Of a stretch of DNA of 64,000 nucleotides, positions 26,586 to 38,900 are shown piece by piece. Origin of the DNA: Gorsachius magnificus (lineage: Eukaryota; Chordata; Aves; Pelecaniformes; Ardeidae); contig CM067084.1 of NCBI GenBank assembly GCA_034008185.1, positions 70,590,612-70,654,611 of the forward strand. The letters run 5' to 3'. Made by a program: the position numbers and the translations under genes. The notes below the pieces were generated by a model that did not search any database, was not told the origin of the DNA, and saw only the letters and a list, made by a program, of their open reading frames with translations. Position 1 is the stretch's first letter. Every line of letters begins with the position of its first letter.

Positions 26586-28845
26586 TGTATTTGCTCTAAG
26601 GTCACCTTAGGATGCTTCATAGTAGGAAAGCTAATTCCTCCTAAATTTCAGTTGATAACCTTAGTAGGTGTAGAATAGGAGTACATTAAAGACTTAGCTT
26701 TTTCAGTCCTGGTTCAGAGCTCACAGTAGTCCTCTGGCTGACATCCATTCTTCTATTATTTTTGTGGGTTTGAGTCTTAAAGTTCAGCTGTGAGCCTAAG
26801 AAGATGCCATATTAGAGTATACTAGTCTGGAATAGTAGCTACTGCGTGTGTAAGACACTCACCTGCCCAGCCCAGCCAGACAGTGCCTGTGCCAGATGAA
26901 ACACCGTATTTGTCAATAAACTGATGAATCAGAGGAAATTCAGGGTTATACCATACCAGTAGCTAGGTGTCACTCACACGTAAAACAAGTTGAATTGCGT
27001 AACTGTAAGGGATGCACGAGTTTTTTGAAAAGGTGACCCAGTAGGCTGCAGTGTGACTGACAACAGTGCAGAGTGAACTAAACTGTACGGGAGTTTGGAA
27101 GCATAAGTCCTTGCATCCCACCCTCCCACTTCAGCAAGAGCTCCCCTGCAAGCCCCTATGAAGCACATCCATTCCTCCTCCTCGCCCCCTCCCTGCAAAA
27201 CAAAGAGCGCAGCTCTGAACAATGCAGTTAACCAGGCGGGCTCCTGGATACCATGCTCCCGTTGACTGACGTATCAGATACGAAACTTTTGAAAATGGCC
27301 GGAAATTAAATCGGTCGACTCCAGATTGCAAACCGCTGGCTTTTTGTCCTGGGGCAATGTCTCAAAGAAGCCTGCAGTGAGCAGCAGGGTGAGACAATTC
27401 CTGATCTGCCCTTACAGCAGGTTCTCTTTGCACCGCCGAAAGGAACAGCACGATTAGTCATATGTGTACCAAATACACCTGCCTGCCCCCACTGAGATTT
27501 CAGTATGTGGTTTTTTAATGTCTGACAGTATCCCTTCAATTTTGAGAGCTTGAGGAGATGCAAATGAAAATGAAAACCCCCTCCACTAAGGTTGTAAGAC
27601 TTTAAAATAGTGTGAGTGGCTGACTTACCGAAGTGTCATTGCATTCTACCCCTCCCTGTTGTCACCGCTTCAAGAAACGCTGCAATTTCAACCCCAAAGA
27701 ACTTCCAGATCCCTTTATCTGAAAATCTACCCGAGACCCAGGAACACCACATAACCCCTTTGAATGTTGCTGACATATTCCTGGGAAACACCAAAGAGTG
27801 CCACGTACCACCAAAGGCAGTGACTATCTGCTCATTGTTCTGCGTGCAGGCTTGTCACTGCCATCACCGAGTATCCAGGCACACAAAGAAAACTGTAGCT
27901 GCTTCTTTTCAGAACCCATTTCAAATTCTTCTTAAACCCATCTGGTGCTCTATAGCCACAGAAAGACAGGACTGGTCTCCCTCTGGCTCTCAGGCAGGAT
28001 TCGTTCCTCTTCCACCCCAGCTCCAAAAGGAAACAGGAATTGTTCAAAAGAGGAAAGTAATTGTGCAGCTCTTCCTATGGAAACCACCAGGAGGCATAAG
28101 GGATGACTGAAGGGCACTGAGTGCCCGTATAGGAGAGGGCTGATGGATGGATCCATCTGGCTGCCAAGCTGTTCCCTTGTCCCCCTGCACCGACCCTCCT
28201 GGAGAGGCACAGAAAAAGAACTTCATAATACTGCTATTTTCATGGAAGAAAAAAGTGGCCCTGTAACACTCGGAGCAACCAGCGACAGAGCACCTGTGAG
28301 GGCAAGATCCTAGCTATGGAAAATACCTCCGAGAGCTGAACCAGGCCATGCTGTGACATTTTTTTTCCCCACGGAACAAAACAAAGAAGTGCACAAAGAA
28401 CAGCAGAATCTGTCGGCTTAGGAAGCCCTGGCCTGCAGTACAATATTCAATTTGATCTCTCTGGCTTTGAGATGTGTTATTTTCTAGTCAAATCTCAGCT
28501 GAAAAGATCAGTCATTGCAAAGGTATGATAAACAAAACAGGCACAGACACACCAAGTGTTCGCATCAAACTGATCGTACAGGATCCTGCGGGGAGGTGAG
28601 CTAAACACTTCTCTGGTCCTGACATCTGCCTTGCTGTGCCTTTCAGACGCGTGCTCTCATTCATCCACGCTGCCTTCCCGGGCCGGCGGACGCCTCAGTT
28701 TCGGAGGGATGCCTGCCGGAATCCATCCACCTCCACCAACTCCACAGCTTGTAGCGTATAAAGCGACGTCTGCATTTTGGCTCTTTTATCTGGCTCTTTC
28801 GCCACTTCTGATTTTCCTACCAGCTAAACCTTTGGCAAGTTTCCT
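26586..28845. other. Non-coding stretch left of the CpG island (inferred AFAP1 intron 1 or 5' region)
   Basis: Unique sequence, with rising CpG content from about 28.56 kb (island shore). The 164-codon plus-strand frame at 27616-28110 has no recognisable protein. No AFAP1 coding exon was found. A TATAAA at 28757-28762 (plus strand) is noted without further support. Confidence 0.5.
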
Positions 28846-28868
28846 CCCCCCACCCACCCCCCACCCCC
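28846..28868 (-). promoter_or_regulatory. Strong G-quadruplex motif next to CpG island
   Basis: The plus strand has four C runs of 6, 3, 6 and 5 separated by single A bases. The minus strand therefore has four G runs with one-nt T loops, an ideal intramolecular G4 pattern. It lies about 110 bp left of the island. If the gene runs on the minus strand, this is the non-template strand just after the promoter. Confidence 0.7.
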
Positions 28869-28915
28869 AGCCACATAAGGCGGCATAGAAGCGACAAAGT
28901 TAAAATTGAGTTTCC

Positions 28916-28938
28916 AAAAAAAAAAAAAAAAAAAAAAA
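28916..28938. repeat. Poly-A tract (23) at the island edge
   Basis: An uninterrupted A run between the G4 motif and the CpG island. No retroelement body is recognisable next to it. Confidence 0.9.
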
Positions 28939-28992
28939 CAACCCTCAGTGGAAGAAATCAAAATACGTCGCTGTGAACGGGGCGGCCGCCTA

Positions 28993-28997
28993 CCAAT
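28993..28997 (+). promoter_or_regulatory. CCAAT box in CpG island
   Basis: CTACCAATCGCG context at the left edge of the CpG island; NF-Y-type motif. It is a motif match only and can act in either orientation. Confidence 0.4.
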
Positions 28998-29077
28998 CGC
29001 GGGCTGCTGCCGCTCGGCGTTGCCCTCCGTTAAACAGGAAACAAAACGGAGGGGGGCGGCGGGGAAGCCAACGGGAT

Positions 29078-29085
29078 GGGGCGGG
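29078..29085 (+). promoter_or_regulatory. GC box (Sp1-type) in CpG island
   Basis: GGGGCGGG; a second GGGGCGGGG occurs at 29797-29805. Motif match only. Confidence 0.45.
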
Positions 29086-29762
29086 AAGGATGGTTCTGGT
29101 CGCCTTTGCCCTGACTGAATCCCGGGCTGTAACATGATGCAATCTCTCCGCTATGATGAAACGGGTTCAAATGGCAAAGTCTGCAGAGAGACCACCTCTT
29201 CCCACCCTCAAAGGCGGAAAACACCGAAACTCTCAGCTGTACAAAGCAGCAGCCCGGGCTCTGCCGGCTGCCGGGCTGTTGCCTTTCCCCGGGAAGGGAT
29301 GCGAGTTTCGGGATGGCAAAGGGAGGGTTTCATTCCGAAGAATCTCGCCCGGATTTCTGCTCTTTCAAAGCCCGGGCACGGGCCGCACCGGGGAGCCGAG
29401 GGGGCCGGCAGCCGCCGGAGCCGCCGCCGCCTGATGCTCGCAGCTTTTGCCATGTACTTCTCCCGGCCAAGGAAACGAGCGAGCCTTTCCTTTTTTTAGC
29501 CTTTTTCCAGCCTTTTCCCCAGTAAGGCCACAGCTTCGCTAGCACGGGGCTGCCCGGAGCAGCAGCGGAGCCTCGGCAGCAAAAGCCCCTTTCCGAATCC
29601 AGCCCTTCCCCTCCCTCTGTTTTCTCCCCTTCTCCCTCCCAGCCCGCGGAGCTCGGCAGAGCGATGCCGCCCTGGGCCCCCCCCCCCGGCCGGCACAAGC
29701 GGGCTCCGCGCGCAGCGGGGGCGGGCGCAGCTCCGGCCGCGGGCGCGCCGCCCGCGCCCCGC

Positions 29763-29870
29763 GGGGGGGGGGGGGGCCCGCAGCGTCCCCCGGGGAGGGG
29801 CGGGGGGAGGCAGGTGCGGCGCCCCCGGGCAGGGGGGCTCCGGGGGGGCGCAGCATCCCCCCGGGCAGGG
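29763..29870 (+). promoter_or_regulatory. G-run cluster (G14 and further G4-capable runs)
   Basis: G14 at 29763-29776, then GGGGAGGGGCGGGGGGAGG at 29792-29810, then GGGGGG and GGGGGGG runs at about 29832-29850 and GGGCAGGGGCAGG just before 29876. Several overlapping G4 folds are possible on the plus strand inside the CpG island. Confidence 0.65.
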
Positions 29871-29939
29871 GCAGGTGAGCCGAAGTGCCCCCCTGCCGGG
29901 CAGATGCTGGCAGTTCCAGCGTGGGCTTCCTGCCCCTGA

Positions 29940-32900
29940 GTGGGGCATCCTTGGTGGAGGGGGGCGCTTTTTTTTTCCGCCGAGTAAATAAATGCTGAAG
30001 TCTTGCGGTATCGTTACTGGAGCTTCAGTGCAGTCCATCCCCTTCCCACTCGTGCCCAGGAGATGCTGTCGCTCTGGCGTTCAGCTGCGGGGGAATAACC
30101 CCAGGCGGGGAATTGGCGTGCACAGAGCATCTTGCCATTCATCTAAAGTCACAATTTAAGCCCTTTTGTTAAATGGTGTGAAATCATGCACACGCCCAAC
30201 ATTAATTTAAAACTGGGTTCCATCACCTTACTTTAGCTCGACACAAGCCAGATTTAAATCAAGAGTGCAAGGTGAGACAGTTTATGTTGGTTATGGTGTT
30301 TAAAAGTGCCCTCTGAGAGCTTAAAGCAGGGTTCAGATTTCAACAAAATTGTGGGTTGAACCCGTGCAAACTTGCACATGGACAAGGTGGGTAAACATGT
30401 TCTGACTTTGACAAGTTCATGTATTTATTTTCTTCTCTGTCCTTAATGAAATTGGAAAACTGAGGCCACAGAGGAATGTTACTAAAGGAAGAACATTAGC
30501 TAAGGCAACAATATTTCTTCATCTTTAGTCCAGCTGGGTGTTAGAGCATCTTTTCTTTTACTTCAGCTGTGACATTTGGATGCACAAATGTTCTCCCGTG
30601 AGAAATATTTGTGGAGTATTCTACATGCAAGTTCATCATTCTGTACAAGCTTGTAGCTTATGTTGGTGTACATCTCGGAGTATACAACTCATTAAGCATC
30701 TTTAATTTTGGTGAATAAAATTTGGTTTGATCTGGCCAAGTTTCATGCGGTCTTCTGTCCTGTTTCAGCATCCTCAGTCATGCCAATAGGGTGATACCCA
30801 AAGTAACAGGTTCAAACAGGGAAAATTCTATTTGTTCAGCATTTACACTCTCTGGCCAGCTAGGCTATGCACGAGAGCTCTGTAGCCTAAACCAGGAGTG
30901 CTGAATTCACAGCCCAACCTTGTCAGAACAAATTATTTAGCTTAAAATCTCGCTTTCAGCTGTTCTCTTTCTTGTATGCCTTTGGGTATGGGCAGGGAAG
31001 GACTTGCCTACTGGATGAGCTCTTCTGACAGCAGCATCCTGCACCTACCTGCCTTTTTTTTATTCTGCTTGTCAGGAGCTGGCAGGAGCGGGGTTTGGAG
31101 TACTTAGAAGCAGTGATTTTTCTGGCAATATAAAAGGGCTTAGTCGGCCTTGAAAAATTAAACCGTAGCTCCTCTTCTCCACAGTTCAATTGCTTTCAGC
31201 TATTGCTGTCTTAGAGCTACTTGATTTGCATCATGACCTGTAAAACATGATCGCTGGAGAGAACAATCCAAAAGTTTGCTGTAAAAGCACAGCTCTTGGC
31301 TGCTCTGGCGCATGCCGTGTAATCCGTGCATAGCACCACTGATTTCTACGCTTGCCGTGAGCACTTGAAGCATTTGGTGGCTTTACTGTCTCCGGTTTGA
31401 TAAATTTTCATGCCCACATTACATTAAGTAACACTCCAGTGTAAAGCCTCTGCCTGCCCTAAGACGCTGTGTGGCCGCTCTGCAGTCTGCAAGCAGGGTG
31501 CTTGGTTCTAGCCACTCTGCGGTGTATTTCTTCCATTGGAATGTCTTGAAGATGTTAGGAAGCTATCAGCAAAGAAACCAAGAAGAGAAATAGTCATCAC
31601 AAGACAGGCAAGAAAATAAGCACTTTGTGCCCTATGCCAGATGAGACAGTGAGATCACAAGAGGTTTGTCCTTTGGCTGTTGGACAGACAGCTAAGGACT
31701 TCTTGTCTTCTGGGGGTTACTCCATAGGGATAAAAAAATTGGCCATCTGTCACAGAGGCAAACATCAGACAGCACAAACAGTTCCTGTGGAAGGCAAACT
31801 CTCTCTAAAGCTGAAGGCTCAAAAGAACTTTTTTCTTATTCGAATTCTCAGTTTCCACAGTGCTGCATTTTAAAAAGGCATCCCCTCTCCCCCCAGTTCT
31901 GAGTTTGGCCGAAAAGAGACCTTAGTGATTCAGGGAATTTCTTTCCCATGAGACTTAGTGACACTATTTAAATACAAATTCTATTTTATAGAAGTAAAAG
32001 GAGCAGCATATAACTCACCTCAAACACAGCATGATCAAAATAAATCAATTGATTACTAAGGAGTTTCTTGCATGGAAACTGAAGTCACGTCATGTATAGG
32101 AAATCTGTGGTTCACAGTAACTGTACGTCATACTTTGCACCCAATAAACTTAAAGTAATCATCTTCTAACACAAAGTAGTAGAAGGCAATTTTGTATAAA
32201 ACTCCCTATTTGAAACACAAGCCCTCCATGTTTGACAAAGCGACTCGCAGCTTTAACACCAAACATCCCTGCAACGTTCCAAATATTATCTTTGTTCTCA
32301 ATAATTCACAATAAATTCCCACTCTATCGAGGGCAACTTCATCACTGTAGAATCAGTCTTCACAAGCTTTAGGTGTGACTTGATGAAGCTTAGCCATAGG
32401 GATGCCCTTATCTTCCTGTAATCTCCTTAGTATTGATTATCACAAAAAAAAACCAAAAAGAAAATAATCAGAGAAAAAAAACCCAACCAAAAACAAAAGA
32501 AAAGAATCAAGTACTCCCAGCAGTAAGGTATCCAAATATAGCTGTTTACAAGATTGGGACTTTAACCATCAGATAATCCCCAGTGTGTTGAAGGAGAAAA
32601 GTCATGACAATGACAGCCCATATTTATTATCTTCAGGATGTGCTTAGAAGAGTTATTATGCATGTTTTAAGACTTTTTTTTCCCCCTTGGAAAATCAGCA
32701 TTGGATGAAATCTGAGAAACACAGGCATGAGAAAAAAAATCTCCAACCATTTGTTGTGATTTATGTTTTGTAAGGAACTCCAAGCAATTTGGATTTGGCT
32801 CACTTAAATAATGTAAAAAGGCAGGAAAACAGTACTTTAAGCATTTAAAAGTATGGGTCAGTATTTAAAGATACACTCAATTCCACTTCAAATCTGCATT

Positions 32901-35900
32901 GGGCTGAGTCCACAAGCAGACAACTCGCTGGTTTAAAGGCCCCAAGCATCAGCAGCATCCAGGTGAGAAAACAAGTATAGGGAAAGCTATTGGACGGTGC
33001 AAGTGAGGACTGGTATCCCCTGAAAGACTGTGCAATACTTTTCAGTAAGACCTTTCAAGCTGTTTCTACAAAAATATGGTTGGGGTTTTTTTTCAGTATC
33101 TTAAAGTGAAATCATGGCTGTAAGAAAAAGCTGGTATGTTCTTGTCATTTGGTACCAGAAAGGCTGTCAACACGATCTGCCTCTGGGTTTTTTTTGGGGG
33201 GAGTTGAGGGATTTTTGTTGTTTGAGCAGGCATAAAAACCCCTACAGTTGTCAAAATGTGGACTTCGTGTTGAGACCAGATACTGTCCTGAGCAGAAGAC
33301 ACTGGCGCGTTGGGCAGGGGAGCCAAGGGCTCCCTGGTGTGAGCCTTGCTGCGGCTGCCTCCCACCGTGTCCGACCTCCTGCCCTCGCATCGTGTTGGCA
33401 TGGGGGGAACGGATGGGCTCAGGGAAGAGTGAAAAGCAGGCAAAAATATTGCACAGTCTGGGCTGTCAAGAGATGGAGTGACATTACAGTAATTGCCACT
33501 CTCTTCAGTAAAACATAATGATGGCAGGATTTCAAAAACAGGAGGCAAGTTATGGCTTTTTACAACAAAAATCTTCTGTTACTTTGAAACTGTGATTTTT
33601 CTGTAAGGAAAGCATCAGTGTTTCAACAGCTGTCTCAGGCGCTTGAGGCATTTGTGAAGTAGGAATAAATGTCTTTCACCCACAGCAGAAAGCTCTTGAT
33701 ACAGGTTTTTTTTGTGGTGGTTTTTTTTTTTTTACTTTCTCATCATATACTGTGATCCTGTTACTGCAGGATCTATTGTTATCAATACTCTAATACTCAG
33801 CACCTTTCTGATATTTTTTAAGAGTATCTTTTTGAAGTATCTCTTCAAGAAGTTGTTTGTTCTTGGGTCCCACATACTTTCCAGGTTTGCTGGGGGGAAA
33901 AACAATCATATTTTACATACACTTTTAAAATTAATTTCAGGAATCTCACAGTGCTGAGTATATACGTGTTCCAAAAGGGCTTCTTACATAAGTAAAACTT
34001 ACTTTTATAGAAATGCCATTTACCTTTCTGCAGAAAGCAAATCTGAAAAAAGCGTGCATTATAGAAACTTCAAGAAGAAGGATTTCGCAGCTTTTATATA
34101 ATGCAGGGACATTACTCTACACAGATAGGTTTCCTCCTGTGTAACAAAACTGTTTGCGACTATCTTCTCTTCACGGAGATGTAAAAAATATCTTAAATTA
34201 TGTTCTTCATTCCACTGCTAATTGATTTTGAATCAGGGTGAAGGAGGGAATACATATAAAAGGATAAGATATACTTTATAGAATCTTAATGTATAGCTAA
34301 AAATGGTTACTTTCCACTCATATTCTTCTGTTTGAGCTAAAGAGAAACAAACAATCCCTCCTGCTGATTTCAGTTTTAGAAGTATTTCTGTATAAGCTGA
34401 CCTTTGCGGTCTCGTGCAGGTAAGATTGCCAGTGATTTCAGTGGGCTTAGCATTTGGCGCCTGACATTTTCAAAATGCTATGCTAGCATCCCTTTATTAG
34501 TTGCATATTAAACCCCAGCATCAGTGAAAAGTAGCTCTGCCTTTGGGCAGCACAAACTTTAAAAAAACCCCAACCCTAGTCTTGTTCTTTTTAATTTTAT
34601 ATTCAGGTTGAACACACTGGGAGAAGATTTCCAGTAAATCTCACCTCCCTGCCCCGGCTTTCTTTGAATTCAAGCAAGATTAGGCCAAAAGTGGAATCTC
34701 AGCCCTTTCCTGCCTCTTTCCCCCCACCACATTGTTTAAGAATACATGAAACTCTATACCTTCTTTCTCCTTTATCAACAAGATCAGGGAACAACCAGTT
34801 CTTAAGCTTATCATCTGTCAAAATAGTGCCTGTGTAATTCCGTTGAACATCTCAACTATTCAGATAAACCCACCGTGTTGTTTTACTTGTGCATTACTTT
34901 GCCCTTTTTCCTCCAGAACCACACTTCTGTAAACACTGGAAAAGCTACGTCCTTACTCCTTGTTTACACCTCATTTACTCTTCAGTTGACTCACTGTGAT
35001 ACAATGTCACTTTTTTACAGGAGTAATTTTCTTATTCTTTCAAGAAAGCTTGGCCAGGTTTGCTTTTAATGACACTTTCACAAGTAAGAAAGCCATACTT
35101 TTTCTGCTCCAAACTCTCTTTCCAATATTTCCATTTAAGCCAATGAATTAGGAGGCTTTTGAAAGGCAAAGACCTTATTTATGGTTGGGCATGTGCTACT
35201 TTAATGCTTGCCTTCTGTACAGTGTTTGGAAATCAGTGCCTGATGATGTAGAGTAAGTATATTTACAAGGCTTGGTTTGCAAGTATTAGGCCTCTTTATT
35301 TCTTACTGAATTTCTTACAGCAGATGTTTTGCCTTTTTTAGGAAGCAAGATAGGATTCAAGAAAATTTTCATAACTACTTTTAATTTCAGAATAAGAGCA
35401 GTGTGGCCAAAGTGATATTAGTACAGAAATTCTAATTTTAGTCATCTCATGAGCATAGAAGGTCCAAAATATGCTAATTTATATATGAGCCTATTTCAGA
35501 GGTACAAAGGTAAGGTAAATGTAAAAGCACATAACCTGATATATATATTTTTATAGAATATTTTTAAAAATACGTATAGACCCTGGAGGAAAGTGTCTGT
35601 CTTGAAATTCAGCACCTCATAATAACCTACAGCAGCAGAGTCCTCCCACTAATGACAACAGAGTACATTCTTCTGTAGAACCCTTTAATTTCAGCCCCTA
35701 CTCAAAAAAGAGATGTTTCAGCTTCTATGAGGTATTTATATTGTCTTCTGTGCCATTTAAAATTGAATAAATTACTTCAGTAGCCTTTAATTATTGTTAT
35801 TTTTATTGCACTATAAAAATAACCAGTTATTACACTGAAAAAAATTATTAAAGAAAAAATGCAATTCAAACAATTTGATGCTTATACAGTGACTCATGAA

Positions 35901-38900
35901 GTCCTGTAGGCACTGGCATCTACCAAAAACTAGCTGGGAGGTGAAAAATGTCTAGTATAAAATTGGCAAAAACTGGGGAGCTCAAAATGTTTGTACACCA
36001 GATCCTTAACTTGAGAGACATTCTGTTTTTTTAAAGTCTGACTAGAAAAATTGTCAAGTGGCATGAAGAGTATCATCCTGGTTCCACAACTGAACTATTC
36101 CTGGCCGGAGAACTGGGAAAATTCAGATGACCATTAGCAACTTCAGTTGTTTAATTTGCTGTCAATCATGCTACCTATTTAATTAGCAGTTAATAGAAAA
36201 AATGTATAGATACTAGTGTAAAAAATTAAAATTACTCATGTCAGAATTCAGAAGCACATCCACTTTGGGCAGGGCAAGGGGGGGGAATCAACAGCTTGCA
36301 ATAGTGAGAATAGCTCTAGCAGGGCTTCAGGATAATGTATATTTGTATTTAAAAAGTCAAGGTCATTCTTACCTTTCTTCTTCCCCTGTAAAAAAGATAT
36401 TATAATGTTTGACATCATAACACAGTGAATATAAAGCAAAGACTGCAATGCCTTTATTCTGTCAGACCCCCTCCTGCATACAAGGTACAATATGATGAGA
36501 GGAGCTTGCAGAATAATTATCAAGAGCAAAGAAAGGTTTTAATCTCAAAAGAAATTTAAAACATCGCATTTTTTACTGGAGAAAAGAGTCAGAGGATGTA
36601 ATAGAGGAGTGCATCATAGCAAGTGGAGAAAACGGGTCAACAGCAAATCATTCAGGACACAAATGTAACAAGATTCAGAAAAAGAAATCAAGGATATCCA
36701 GACTTCTAACAAATGGTAAGCACATCATAGCCGAGACAGTAAACCTCTTCCCTAAAGCCTTGCATCATTATACATTTAGATAGGTGGGACAGGTTACTTT
36801 TGTCTGGTTTTGGTTTCCTACCGATCACCCTGGAGCTGCTGCTGTTGGGCAGCCCGGCAGGGAAGGACAACTGGCTGGTCCAAAGTGCTTGAATGCTGCA
36901 GAGATTTGTTCAACCATTTTAAAAAAATATGGAACCCACCTATATACAAATACCTGCGTGCGTAGTACTCAAGATGTCAAAACCTCAGTGGTAGGAAGAA
37001 AACGTACTAAACCATGAAAGTAAGGGCACTTAGAAAAACACAAAAGTACTTACTTCTCTTAGCTGTAACTCGGAGACGGTGGTTGTGAGGAGGGAATAAT
37101 AACCAGCTGCGATAACCAGCCCAACTTCAAGTTGCTGTGTGTGCTTCGTTACCAGAGAAGTAAACTATTGAGAGCTAATGTTTCAGAGGCATGCATTGGT
37201 ACTGAGTGCCACCTTTTCTAACATGGCTTTTCACAGAAGAGAAGTGAGAAGGGATACAGACTCCAAAAGCCTGAGCCTCCTGTGAGCCTGTGAGGATCTG
37301 GCCATACCTCAGAGGTGGCCTGGATATGAAGAAGAAATGCAAGCCTCCAGTATAATTTTACATGTACAAGAGAGTTGCAGTCTGTTATTGTGATATTAAA
37401 AGCGTTTGTCTTTTTTTTTCAGATATTCAGGATATCTGAAAAATGGTAGCCACACCTGTGAGCTATCAAGTAATCACATTGTTCAAGGGTCACTCTCAAT
37501 CTTAGGATGCTTAGAAGAACATGACCCTTTTCCTCACACACAAGGCAAAGGGACCAGAGAATACAAGGACACCCTGGAGGCCATGAGTCACACAGATGGC
37601 AGTGCTTGGGATCTCACCTAGCTCAGCTGCAAATGGTAGAACAGCATTTTCCTTCAGATCTGTGAAAAGGCTAATAAAATTAATAGTCTGGCTTGGTCAC
37701 ACTTGGGAAATGTTAAATAGATGGTTCCTCATCAAAATGAGAAACATAAGACAAGTACTCTCTCTTGGTCTGAACTGTATCTTTTTGGTTCATGTACTCA
37801 GAGGGTTATTAGATCCCAGGTAGCTTCTCACAACTATGTATTTCCTTGTTTCTGCAATTTCAGTTTTCAGAGCTCTCCCCTGAACCACAAGGAAAAGACA
37901 TAGCAGAAGGTCAGACAAAAATGTCCAGCCTTCTCAGACAGCTCTGATGGTAATCTGGCATGCCTGGCTTCCTATCTGGAATTGTTGGTCAGATATTCCT
38001 CAGCGACCACAAAAATCCATGTGTTCCTTTGTCTCAAAGACTGTGATGATGAAATAAGTTGGCTCCTTCACTGCCATGTTTGAGACATGCCTTCTTTAAA
38101 ATAAATGAGGTGACAATTAGGTCATACATCAGCATTGTCATGAACAGCTGAGACACACACCTCAGATCCAAGTATGAAAATGAAATCCCTGACAGAATTC
38201 CCTTGCTTCTTGTATACATATCAAAATAGGTTCCTTCAAGAGCTATTTTGATCCCTTTGAGCTGCATAGCCATATGCATACTTACCAGAATGCTGAAAGA
38301 CAGCATTTCCTTGAAAACAGGACCATGGAACAGTATCTTAGTAACTCGAAAAAGCGTTATCTAAAAAACAGCCAATGATTTGCTGAGACTCTCAGTTTGT
38401 TACTGCCAATGCTGGCCCACACTATCAGATGGAATATTCTGGCAAAGATTGATCTAATTGTTCTGAAATTCATTTTCCATTTCATAACGCTATTTAAGAT
38501 TGGCATATGGAACTCTAGACATAAACCAGGACATTGATTATGCATGTTTGTGTATTCACATTTACTAAGACACCCTTAGGCTCCTAAAAGAAGACTACAT
38601 GACTAAAATTCCAATTTGCAGTTTTTAAATGGGGAAAATAGGATAAATTTTAGAAACAGAAATGTTGTATTCTCTGGTATGTCATGTTCTGGTTTATGGA
38701 GTTTAGCTATGTACAGAGAACTTAGCAGTGAAGGGAATTACACAACTTCATGGCCCTTTTACACTGGTGTATTTGGCTGCTGCCAAATCCAGCATACAGT
38801 ATCGTATTGTAAAAGAGAATTTAGTTAGGCTAGAAAGCATAACTAAATAGGTCCCTACACCATATGACAGTAGATGCTTTAAATATAGAGTGAAACACCG

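Larger units (their letters stand above)
28960..29935. promoter_or_regulatory. CpG island, probable promoter (inferred AFAP1 5' end)
   Basis: CpG density rises sharply here. Clear markers are GGGGCGGCCGCC at 28979, GGGGCGGG at 29078-29085, and long GC-only stretches from 29.65 to 29.87 kb. A CCAAT box lies at 28993-28997 and there is no good TATA box. It is the strongest island in the window and sits 12 kb beyond the 3' end of ABLIM2. From memory, AFAP1 follows ABLIM2 head-to-tail in human 4p16.1, so a minus-strand AFAP1 first exon is expected here; it is non-coding in mammals as far as I recall. I could not define the TSS or exon border. Donor-like GTGAGC at 29876 and GTAAGG at 29522 on the plus strand would also allow a divergent transcript. 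The many overlapping open frames here are an effect of GC richness. Confidence 0.75.

Noticed and set aside
27616..28110. 164-codon plus-strand open frame
   Set aside because: No family resemblance, no splice or promoter context, and overlapped by minus-strand frames of similar length.
29330..30038. Several long overlapping frames rich in Gly, Pro, Ala and Arg on both strands
   Set aside because: A by-product of the CpG island: stop codons are rare in GC-rich DNA. No frame has recognisable features.
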